From contig CAYGXU010000038.1 of the NCBI GenBank assembly GCA_964353875.1, positions 1 to 26,924 of the forward strand: a DNA stretch of 26,924 nt, written 5' to 3'. The notes beneath the pieces were generated by a model that was not told the DNA's origin, searched no databases, and saw only the letters and a program-made list of their open reading frames with translations. Positions within the stretch are counted from its first letter, which is position 1. Each line of letters opens with the position of its first letter. Positions 7,209-14,470 of this stretch are shown in pieces. A program made the position numbers and the translations under genes. The DNA is from MGNI01 sp964353875. GTDB lineage: Bacteria > Chloroflexota > Anaerolineae > Anaerolineales > E44-bin32.

Positions 7209-8255
7209 ATGGTGGAAAAGACCTTACTTTATGGCGAGATTCAGGAGCAGCCGCAGGTCCTGCGTCAGCTCCTGGAAGAAGAAATAGATGCCATTCGGCG
7301 GCTTGCAAGCGCGATCTGCGAGCGCGGGATTCGCCAAATGGTGATTGCCGCGCGTGGGACGAGCGACAACGCTGCTCGCTATGCCCAATACCTGTTTGGC
7401 TCAATGAACGGGTTGATTGTCTCCCTGGCCACACCCAGCCTGTACACCATTTACCATCAACCGCCCTCACTGAAAGAGGCTCTGGTGCTGGGTATCAGCC
7501 AGAGCGGGAGCAGCCCGGATGTGATCCAGGTGCTGTTGGAGGGCAAGCGCCAAGGGGCATTAACGGCAGCGTTCACAAACACGATCGGTTCAAGCTTGGC
7601 TCAAGAAGCGGATTATGTGATTAACCTGCGTGCTGGAGAGGAACGCTCCTTGGCGGCGACGAAAACCTACACCTGTGAGTTGACAGCCTTGGCCCTCTTG
7701 AGCGCCCAAATGGCTGAAGATGCCTCCATGCTGCAGGCGCTAAAGCAAGTCCCAGAATGGGTTGCATTTACCTTGTCCGCCAACGAGCATATCCCTTCCT
7801 TTGTCCATCGCTTTCAAGGGATGGAATATTGCGTCGTGCTTGGGCGCGGTTACAATCTTGCCACCGCTTTTGATTTCGCCCTGAAATTGATGGAATTGAC
7901 CCACGTAGTCAGCGAGGCCTACAGCAGTGCGGACTTCTTTCATGGTCCCTTGACTGTCATCGAGCGGGGATTTCCCGCTTTCGTGATCTCTCCATCGGGA
8001 CCGATGATGACGGAGATGAATCGTACCATGAGCGCCCTTCGGGCACGTGGGGCGGTGACAGTGGCAGTGAGCGATCAGCAGGAATTTCTCGATCTGGCCG
8101 ATTTTAGGCTGGTTATGCCGCCCTTGGTTCCCGAATGGCTGACACCGATCCCCGCCATCGTTCCCGGCCAGCTTTTCGCCATGCACTTGGGTTATGTGCG
8201 TGGTCTCGATGTGGATCGTCCACGAGGGCTGAGGAAAGTTACGGAGACCTGGTAA
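7209..8255 (+). CDS. SIS-domain sugar-phosphate isomerase/deaminase (NagB-II/GlmS-isomerase type)
   Basis: Two tandem SIS domains fill 348 residues: the first with ARGTSDNAARYAQYLF (about 48-63) and the phosphosugar loop ISQSGSSPD (96-104), the second with VLGRGYNLATAFDFALKLMEL and a SADFFHGP loop. The glutaminase domain of GlmS is absent, which points to glucosamine-6-phosphate deaminase (type II) or a related aldose-ketose isomerase rather than a synthase. It would convert GlcN6P to fructose-6-phosphate and ammonia, the step after the kinase upstream. The GGAGG at 7191-7195 lies 13 bases before the ATG, a longer spacing than usual; no better in-frame start is visible. Confidence 0.88.
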   Translation: MVEKTLLYGEIQEQPQVLRQLLEEEIDAIRRLASAICERGIRQMVIAARGTSDNAARYAQYLFGSMNGLIVSLATPSLYTIYHQPPSLKEALVLGISQSGSSPDVIQVLLEGKRQGALTAAFTNTIGSSLAQEADYVINLRAGEERSLAATKTYTCELTALALLSAQMAEDASMLQALKQVPEWVAFTLSANEHIPSFVHRFQGMEYCVVLGRGYNLATAFDFALKLMELTHVVSEAYSSADFFHGPLTVIERGFPAFVISPSGPMMTEMNRTMSALRARGAVTVAVSDQQEFLDLADFRLVMPPLVPEWLTPIPAIVPGQLFAMHLGYVRGLDVDRPRGLRKVTETW

Positions 8256-8434
8256 TCAACCGGGCGATGCAACGGGATCCTCCTGGATGATGGCCTGATT
8301 CATCGGGATTAACTACGCGCAGGTGAATTAGTGACATAGATGGCTCTGCCCCTGAAGCCGGAAGGAATGGATGACGCGCCCGTACGGGCGATCGCCATCA
8401 TGCTAAAGGGGGCATCATGAAAGAAGGATAAAAG
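8256..8434 (+). promoter_or_regulatory. Internal gap of the gene run with two overlapping palindromes
   Basis: This is the widest gap in the otherwise compact run. It contains a perfect 14-bp palindrome CGCCCGTACGGGCG (8377-8390) overlapping a perfect 10-bp palindrome GGCGATCGCC (8387-8396). Either could be an operator for a dimeric regulator or a hairpin between two transcription units. There is no T tract after the first palindrome, so a terminator is unlikely. No convincing -35/-10 pair is seen. Confidence 0.4.
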
Positions 8435-9262
8435 ATGGAATACGACTTAACCGATTTGACCGACATGCATATCCATACCGCGCCGGATGTGCAGCCGCGA
8501 TACGCCGACGACATCGATACCGTTCGTGCGGCGAAAGAGGCTGGGATGCGCGCAATTTTGATTAAGTCGCACAAGACCCTTACCAGCGATCGCGCCACCA
8601 TCGCCGAAAAGGTGGTGGGAGGGATCCATGTCTTTGGCGGTTTGGTGCTCAATGAATTCGTGGGAGGCCTCAATCCTGCCGCGGTGGAAGTGGCCTTGAA
8701 AATGGGCGCCAGGCAAATATGGATGCCCACCCGCAGCGCGGCTCAAAACCGACGGGCGAATGGCTTGCTGGGTGGTATTACCATCCTTACCGACGAGGGC
8801 AAAGTCCGTCCCGAGATTCATGCGATCCTGGATTTAATCCGCGAGGCGGAGGCCATTCTGGGCACGGGACATATCTCGCCGCAAGAGTCGGTCGGCTTGA
8901 TCATGGCGGCCAGGACGCATGGCCTGCGGAAGATCCTCGTCACCCATCCGGAAGCGCACTTCACCTGGTGGGAACCGGAGCTGCAATGCGAGTTCGCTGG
9001 CGAGGGGGTGTTTTTCGAGCGTTGTTTTGTGGATACCACAGCATTGATGAAGGCGACGGTGAGCGTTAACGAGATCGCCGATCATATCCGTAAAGTTGGT
9101 GTAGAATCGACGGTGCTCTCGACCGACTTCGGCCAAGCGGGCAACCCCTCTCCGGTAGAAGGGATGATGGCTTACCTGGCGAAGTTGGCTGCGGAGGGCT
9201 TCAGTCAAGGGGAGATCCGTCGCATGGCGGGGGATAACCCCGCATTGTTATTAGACTTATAG
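8435..9262 (+). CDS. DUF6282-type metal-dependent hydrolase (amidohydrolase-like TIM barrel)
   Basis: A 275-residue protein that begins with the HxH metal motif DMHIHTAPD (H12, H14), then has THPEAHF with histidines 171 and 175 and the late aspartate 231 in STDFGQ. This order of ligands is that of the amidohydrolase/PHP-like metal-dependent TIM-barrel hydrolases, and the overall sequence matches the family I know as DUF6282. No biochemical function is established for it. It follows the kinase and SIS genes and precedes E1alpha by 16 bases. A deacetylase or lactonase step is an inference from this position (see findings). AAGGAT upstream serves as ribosome site. Confidence 0.75.
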   Translation: MEYDLTDLTDMHIHTAPDVQPRYADDIDTVRAAKEAGMRAILIKSHKTLTSDRATIAEKVVGGIHVFGGLVLNEFVGGLNPAAVEVALKMGARQIWMPTRSAAQNRRANGLLGGITILTDEGKVRPEIHAILDLIREAEAILGTGHISPQESVGLIMAARTHGLRKILVTHPEAHFTWWEPELQCEFAGEGVFFERCFVDTTALMKATVSVNEIADHIRKVGVESTVLSTDFGQAGNPSPVEGMMAYLAKLAAEGFSQGEIRRMAGDNPALLLDL

Positions 9263-9278
9263 GCAGGGAGTCTCCATC

Positions 9279-10268
9279 ATGGCGAAAAGTCGTGAAATCG
9301 ATCCGCCTTTTCCCGATCGTGGGCAACAGTTGCACATGCTGCGTAAGATGTATGAGATTCGCTTCTTCGAAGAAGCAGCTGGGAATCTGTACAAGCGCGG
9401 GTTGACGAAGGGGGGCATCCACACCTGTATCGGCCAGGAGGCGGTGGCGGTGGGGATCAGCGCCCATCTGACGGACAAGGACTACATCACCAGCACCCAC
9501 CGCGGCCATGGGCATCACATCGCCAAGGGGGCGGATTTGAAGCGCCTGATGGCTGAGATCCTGGGGAAAACCACGGGTTACTGCGCAGGGAGGGGCGGCT
9601 CGATGCATGTGGCAGCTTTCGATGTGGGCAGTTTAGGAGCGTTTCCCATCGTGGCGGCAGGAGTCCCATCGGCCGTCGGCGCGGCGCTCTCTGCTCAATT
9701 GCTCAAACGCGAGGCGGTGGTGGTCAGTTACTTCGGCGAGGGTGCCCTGGGGCAAGGTACATTGCACGAGTCTTTCAACCTGGCCTCGGTCTGGCGCTTG
9801 CCGGTGGTTTTCGTCTGCGAGAACAATCGCTACGCCGTCTCTACCGCCTCGGAAAGCACCCTGGCTTTTGGTGACCTGCGTCAGTTGGCTTCGGTATACG
9901 GAATGCCGGGCGAGGAGATAGACGGGCAGAATGTCCTTACAGTCTGCCGGGTCGCGGGGGACATGATTGCCAGCGCCAGGGCGGGTGAAGGCCCCAGCCT
10001 ACTCCATGCACAGACATATCGCTTCGAAGGTCACTACGTCGGTCAACCCGAAGTCTACCGTTCGCGCGAGGAGGTGCAACAAGCCCGTCAGGCGATGGAT
10101 CCGATCGTTATTTTTTCTAAGCACTTATTAGAAGAGGTCGATGTTGAGGATGCGGAGCTTAAGGCGATCGAAGCTCAAGCGCGCCAGGCGGTTGAGGAGG
10201 CCTTGAGGTTCGCTGAGGATAGCCCCGAACCTGCGCCAGATGAGTGGGCGAAATATGTCTATGCCTGA
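9279..10268 (+). CDS. Thiamine-diphosphate 2-oxoacid/acetoin dehydrogenase E1 alpha subunit
   Basis: The product is the alpha chain of a two-subunit, TPP-dependent dehydrogenase E1 (pyruvate, branched-chain or acetoin type). Seen: YEIRFFEEA near 26-34, GGIHTCIGQEAVAVG near 45-59, THRGHGH (about 73-79), GRGGSMH (104-110) and the TPP-Mg motif GEG (153-155) ending at ENNRYAVS about 30 residues later. The 329-residue length is normal. RBS GGGAG at 9266-9270. The stop codon overlaps the start of the beta-subunit gene, indicating coupled synthesis of the heterodimer. Without transport or substrate genes of acetoin metabolism nearby, the 2-oxo substrate cannot be named. Confidence 0.92.
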   Translation: MAKSREIDPPFPDRGQQLHMLRKMYEIRFFEEAAGNLYKRGLTKGGIHTCIGQEAVAVGISAHLTDKDYITSTHRGHGHHIAKGADLKRLMAEILGKTTGYCAGRGGSMHVAAFDVGSLGAFPIVAAGVPSAVGAALSAQLLKREAVVVSYFGEGALGQGTLHESFNLASVWRLPVVFVCENNRYAVSTASESTLAFGDLRQLASVYGMPGEEIDGQNVLTVCRVAGDMIASARAGEGPSLLHAQTYRFEGHYVGQPEVYRSREEVQQARQAMDPIVIFSKHLLEEVDVEDAELKAIEAQARQAVEEALRFAEDSPEPAPDEWAKYVYA

Positions 10269-11280
10269 GCAGAACAGCGCTTCCCGGACAGTGACGTACA
10301 TGCTTGCCTTGCGTGAGGCGCTCCAGGAAGAGATGCGCCGCGACCCCACCGTTTTTCTGATGGGGGAGGATGTGGCTCGCAACGGCGGCGGTTTTGGGGT
10401 GACACTGGAACTATGGGAGGAGTTTGGATCTGAACGTGTACGCAACACGCCGATTTCAGAGAACGCCTTCGTAGGCGCCGCCTTGGGTGCGGCCATGACC
10501 GGCACCCGTCCCGTAGTGGAGATCATGTTCATGGATTTCTCCGCCTTGGCCATCGATCAGATCTGCAACGAGATGGCCAAGGTGCGTTACATGTATGGCG
10601 GGCAGACGACCGCGCCGGTGGTGATCCGCTTGCCGCAAGGCGGTCTCTCCTGGAAGAGCGCCGCGGCGCACCATTCCCAGAGCCTGGAAGCCTGGTATGT
10701 GCATATCCCCGGGCTTAAGGTGGTCTTCCCTTCCACTCCCTATGATGCCAAGGGTCTGCTTAAGGCATCGATCCGCGACGACAACCCGGTGATCTTTATC
10801 GAGCACAAGGCGCTCTACAGCCTTAAGGGTGAGATCCCTGAGGGAGAAACCCTCGTTCCTTTAGGTCAGGCGGATGTGAAACGGCGTGGGGAGGATGTCA
10901 CCATCGTGGCCAGCGGCTACATGGTGCACTTTGCCTTACAGGCGGCGGATGCTTTGGCGGGGGAAGGGATCAAGGCGGAAGTGATCGATCCGCGCACGCT
11001 GAAACCCCTGGACGAGGAGACGATCTTTGAGTCGGTGCGGAAAACACACCGTGTGGTCCTGGTTCAGGAGGCATGTCGAACTGTCGGTGTAGCAGCCGAA
11101 TGGGGGATGCGCATCATGGAGACTTGTTTCGATTGGTTGGATGCACCCATCGTCCGACTGGCGGGGGAGGACGTCCCCATTCCCTATGCCACTTCGCTCG
11201 AGAACCAGGTCTGGCCAAGGCCGGAAGCGATTGTGCGGGCAGTTAAACAGGTTTGTTACTATCCAAACAATAAGGGATGA
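10255..11280 (+). CDS. Thiamine-diphosphate 2-oxoacid/acetoin dehydrogenase E1 beta subunit
   Basis: Beta chain of the same E1: GEDVARNGGGFGVT close to the N-terminus, TPISENAFVGAALGAAMTG with the glutamate that activates the thiamine ring, a HSQSLEAWYVHIPGLKVV segment and the C-terminal transketolase domain (DPRTLKPLDEETI). Start choice: ATG 10255 lies within the end of the alpha gene (14-base overlap) with GAGTGGG upstream; ATG 10240 and ATG 10261 are alternatives. The gene overlaps the following E2 gene by four bases (ATGA). Acts with the alpha chain to decarboxylate a 2-oxoacid and acylate the E2 lipoyl group. Confidence 0.92.
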   Translation: MSMPEQNSASRTVTYMLALREALQEEMRRDPTVFLMGEDVARNGGGFGVTLELWEEFGSERVRNTPISENAFVGAALGAAMTGTRPVVEIMFMDFSALAIDQICNEMAKVRYMYGGQTTAPVVIRLPQGGLSWKSAAAHHSQSLEAWYVHIPGLKVVFPSTPYDAKGLLKASIRDDNPVIFIEHKALYSLKGEIPEGETLVPLGQADVKRRGEDVTIVASGYMVHFALQAADALAGEGIKAEVIDPRTLKPLDEETIFESVRKTHRVVLVQEACRTVGVAAEWGMRIMETCFDWLDAPIVRLAGEDVPIPYATSLENQVWPRPEAIVRAVKQVCYYPNNKG

Positions 11281-12491
11281 GCATCGTGGCAATTGAAGTT
11301 TTCATGCCCCGCATTACCCATGACATGACCCATGGCGTCCTCGTACGCTGGCTGAAATCAGAGGGCGAGCGCATTGTTGCTGGTGAGCCGCTCTTCGAAG
11401 TGGAGACGGATAAGGCCGTCTCGGAGGTGCCCGCCGAGGGTGAGGGCATCTTGCGAGGGCTGCGTTTTAAAGAAGGGGATGAGATCCCCATTGGCGCCAC
11501 CATGGCTTACTTGCTGGAAGAGGGCGAAGCCTTGCCCGAGGTTGAGGGCAAGATCTCATCTGCAAAAACGGCCGAGGTTGAAGCGGAAAAGGCGCCTGTC
11601 GTCGAACCGGCTGAGCAAGGCGTGGGGGAGGCGGCTCGCAAAGGGGCGCGCATCATCGCCACACCCATCGCCCGACGGATGGCAGGCGAACACGGGATCG
11701 ACTTGAGTGGATTCGTCGGTTCAGGTCCGGGCGGGCGCATCATCGAGAAGGATGTGCGCCTTTATTTGGAGGGGAAAGCAATGCCTGCCTCCGTCCAGGC
11801 GTTCCCGCAGGCAGTCCCCTATGAGCTCGTCCCCCTGACGCGCTACCAGCGCACCACCGGGCGACGCCTGACACAGAGCTTCCAATCGGCGCCGCACTTC
11901 ATCTTGGAAGTCGACGTGGATATGCATGCGGTACGGATTTGGAGGGAGTGTTACCAGAAGCACAAGACGCATGTAAGTTACACAGCAATTCTCGTCAATG
12001 CGATCTCCCTGGCGCTCAAGCGTCACCCGCGCCTGAATGCCAGCCTGGATGGCGAACAGGTCAGGCAGTACAGGGAAGTGAACATCGGTGTAGCCATGGC
12101 CACCGACGAGGGGCTCCTGGTGCCGGTGGTCCGTCGTGCGGATGAACTACGAATTCGGGAGATCCAGCGCCAACTTGAAACACTGCGACAGCAGGCGGAT
12201 CGGGGGCGGATCGCCCTGGAATATCTCAGCGGGGGCACCTTCACCCTGTCGAACCTGGGAATGTACGGGGTTGATCGCTTTCAGGCGATCATCAACCCAC
12301 CAGAGGCGGCGGTGCTGGCCGTCGGGCGTGTGCGCGAGTTGCCCTGGGCTGTTTGCGGAGGCATGGCAATACGACCGATCGTGAACATGCGCTTGAGCAT
12401 CGACCATCGTGTGTTGGACGGAGCCGCCGCTGCACCCTTTCTGGTCGAAATACGAAGCCTTCTTGAGAATCCGGATTTTCTGGACGAATAA
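11277..12491 (+). CDS. Dihydrolipoamide acyltransferase E2 component
   Basis: Three-part E2 of 404 residues: one lipoyl domain with lipoylated lysine 46 in ETDKAV, an acidic/alanine-rich linker (about 90-120), a peripheral subunit-binding domain (about 124-165, ATPIARRMAGEHGIDLSG ... GPGGRI), and the catalytic acyltransferase domain ending with DHRVLDGA (catalytic histidine 377, aspartate 381). It accepts the acyl group from E1 and passes it to CoA. A single lipoyl domain and short linker match acetoin or branched-chain type complexes. The E3 (dihydrolipoamide dehydrogenase) gene that usually follows is absent here, so E3 must be shared from another locus. Confidence 0.93.
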   Translation: MSIVAIEVFMPRITHDMTHGVLVRWLKSEGERIVAGEPLFEVETDKAVSEVPAEGEGILRGLRFKEGDEIPIGATMAYLLEEGEALPEVEGKISSAKTAEVEAEKAPVVEPAEQGVGEAARKGARIIATPIARRMAGEHGIDLSGFVGSGPGGRIIEKDVRLYLEGKAMPASVQAFPQAVPYELVPLTRYQRTTGRRLTQSFQSAPHFILEVDVDMHAVRIWRECYQKHKTHVSYTAILVNAISLALKRHPRLNASLDGEQVRQYREVNIGVAMATDEGLLVPVVRRADELRIREIQRQLETLRQQADRGRIALEYLSGGTFTLSNLGMYGVDRFQAIINPPEAAVLAVGRVRELPWAVCGGMAIRPIVNMRLSIDHRVLDGAAAAPFLVEIRSLLENPDFLDE

Positions 12492-12538
12492 GACATCAAC
12501 GGCTGTTCTTTAAACCTGTATATTCAGGATGAGTACAA

Positions 12539-13666
12539 GTGCACAAACTGCCCATCGAAGAATACCGTAAACGTAAGGAAGCGCTACAAGCTCAAATGGG
12601 GAGGGATGGTCTGGATGTCCTTTTGGTCTATGGCTGGAAACGGGGACAGATCCGCTATTTCTCAGGCTATTATCCCAACTATGTCGCCAACGTGGCTTTG
12701 GTGGTGCTGCCTCGAGTGGGTGAGCCAGCCATGTTCATCCGTTTCCCCTTCGATCTCGAACGTGCCCAACGTGAGAGTTGGATCAAACACATCGCCGCCA
12801 GCGGCAATGTGCTCAACTTGGCCTCGGATGCGGCCGCGTGGTTACAGCGGGAGGGGATGGCATCGGGACACATCGGTCTGGTGGCAGGCGATCATGTCAT
12901 GGACGAAATGCCCCACAGCCTTTATGTGGCATTAGAGAAGGAACTGCCCCAGGCCAGACTGGTGCGGGCTGAGCACCTATTTCGCGAGGCGAGGTTGATT
13001 AAGAGCCCAAAAGAGTTCGATCAGCTTCGGGCGTCAGCCCGGGTAGCGGATGTGGGGGTGCAGGCTGCATTGGAGAGCACGCGAGCAGGGGTCAGCGAAT
13101 ACGAGCCGGTCACCGAAGCCGAGTACGCCATGCGTAAGTTGGGGGCCGGGGAGCGTCTGGTGGTGATTGCCTCCAAAGGGGATCGAGAGTTGATCGGCCC
13201 GCCGGAATCAATGTTATTGGAAGACGGGGACAATGTCATCTTCGAATTGGCGGTGGAGGTGGATGGATACTGGGTCCAGACCGCCCAGACATTTTATGTG
13301 GGTCGTCCGACTATGGATCAACGCGCCATTTATCATGCGACTTATCGAGCTTATCAGGCCGGCATCGCTGCCGCGCAGCCTGGGAACACCTGCGCTGAGG
13401 TCGCCCAGGCAGCGAAGGAGGTCCTCGAGAAAGCGGGATATGGTGAGCATATCGAGCAGGATTACGGGCACGGGATTGGCCTCGACCTGCCCGAGCCGCC
13501 GCGCATCGAGCTTGAGGATTCTACGCCGCTTGAGGTGGGGATGGTGCTGGTCATCCATCCGGCCGTACGCGTACGCGGGGTGGGAGGAACTTTTATCGGA
13601 GGGACGGTCTTGATCGGCGCGGAGGGTCCCGAAGCGCTTCACAACATCGCTGCAAGTCCATCATAA
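12539..13666 (+). CDS. M24-fold protein (Xaa-Pro peptidase/creatinase-like) lacking the dimetal site
   Basis: The fold is that of M24 'pita-bread' enzymes: an N-terminal creatinase-like domain (about 1-150, with YGWKRGQIRYFSGYYPNYV) and a C-terminal domain with YGHGIGLDLPEPP (histidine 311). Of the five metal ligands of aminopeptidase P-like enzymes only this histidine remains: the first aspartate is glutamate 236, the second is glutamine 247, the first glutamate is histidine 340, and the last is glycine 354. Creatinase is a known metal-free member of this fold that also lost the dimetal site, so a metal-independent C-N hydrolase is more likely than a peptidase. GTG start with AGGA at 12526-12529; ATG 12529 is out of frame. 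47 bases after E2. Confidence 0.8.
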   Translation: MHKLPIEEYRKRKEALQAQMGRDGLDVLLVYGWKRGQIRYFSGYYPNYVANVALVVLPRVGEPAMFIRFPFDLERAQRESWIKHIAASGNVLNLASDAAAWLQREGMASGHIGLVAGDHVMDEMPHSLYVALEKELPQARLVRAEHLFREARLIKSPKEFDQLRASARVADVGVQAALESTRAGVSEYEPVTEAEYAMRKLGAGERLVVIASKGDRELIGPPESMLLEDGDNVIFELAVEVDGYWVQTAQTFYVGRPTMDQRAIYHATYRAYQAGIAAAQPGNTCAEVAQAAKEVLEKAGYGEHIEQDYGHGIGLDLPEPPRIELEDSTPLEVGMVLVIHPAVRVRGVGGTFIGGTVLIGAEGPEALHNIAASPS

Positions 13667-13681
13667 TGGAGTGTATAACCC

Positions 13682-14467
13682 ATGACGACGAAAATCCGTT
13701 TTTTCGGTGTTGCCGCCTTTGAAATCACCAATTCCCAGGGGCAGGTCATCCTGATTGATCCTTGCCTGAGCGCCAACCCGGTCAGCCCGGTTCAGGTGGA
13801 GAATCTCGAGCGGGTCGACCTGATCCTGGTCACCCATCTGGCGAGCGATCATTTAGGAGATACCGCCGCGATTGCCAAGGAGTTTCGTTGCCCGGTGGTC
13901 TGTGGGCCGGAGGTGCGGGTCTATCTGGAGCAACAAGGTGTGGATCCGAAGACGATGCGCAAGATTCCCTGGGGAGGGCAGGTGAATCCCTCGGGCATTC
14001 GGGTGCGAGCGGTGGAATGCCGCCACACCTCCTTTGGCCGCGCCCCGGATGGGCAGTACCTGAGTGGGCAACCTCTGGGATTCATCCTCTATGCCGACCC
14101 CGGCGTGCGTATCTACCACTCGGGAGACAGCGCCATCTTCAGCGACCTGAAGCTGATCGGCGAGCTGTACCGACCGAATATCGGTCTGCTCTGCGCCTGT
14201 GAGTTGGAGAAGGATTATTTGGAATCTCTGGGCGCATACGATCACTTCGGCAACGAGATGAACGGGGACGAGGGCGCCCTGGCGGCGATTTGGCTGGGAC
14301 TGGAGGTGGCCATCATCTGCCATTACCTCAATCCTGAGGGTCGTGAGGATGTGACCAAATTCATGCACATCCTGGAGAACAGGCACTCGGAGGAAGGTGG
14401 TCCATTAATGAAGCCGATGGCCATGCGACCGGGGGAGGCGTTCGAGTATGAAGGTCAGGGAGGGTGA
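13682..14467 (+). CDS. Metallo-beta-lactamase-fold hydrolase (UlaG-like)
   Basis: A 261-residue MBL-fold protein similar in plan to UlaG (L-ascorbate-6-phosphate lactonase) and YtnP/KpsR-type sugar lactonases: an early ILIDPC strand, THLASDH at 51-57, RHTSF near 117, YHSGDS with the bridging aspartate, and a late CHYLNP histidine. The usual HxHxDH motif is altered: the second histidine is alanine 54 (HLASDH), so one metal site should be incomplete. Family members hydrolyse lactones or phosphodiesters. It stands 15 bases after the M24-fold gene and three bases before the SDR gene, so it belongs to the same transcription unit. A sugar-lactone substrate is inferred, not shown. Confidence 0.82.
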   Translation: MTTKIRFFGVAAFEITNSQGQVILIDPCLSANPVSPVQVENLERVDLILVTHLASDHLGDTAAIAKEFRCPVVCGPEVRVYLEQQGVDPKTMRKIPWGGQVNPSGIRVRAVECRHTSFGRAPDGQYLSGQPLGFILYADPGVRIYHSGDSAIFSDLKLIGELYRPNIGLLCACELEKDYLESLGAYDHFGNEMNGDEGALAAIWLGLEVAIICHYLNPEGREDVTKFMHILENRHSEEGGPLMKPMAMRPGEAFEYEGQGG

Positions 14468-14470
14468 AGC

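Noticed and set aside
6946..7470. Minus-strand frame of 174 codons across the kinase/SIS boundary
   Set aside because: It is antisense to two strongly supported genes, with low-complexity Ser/Pro/Arg composition typical of shadow frames.
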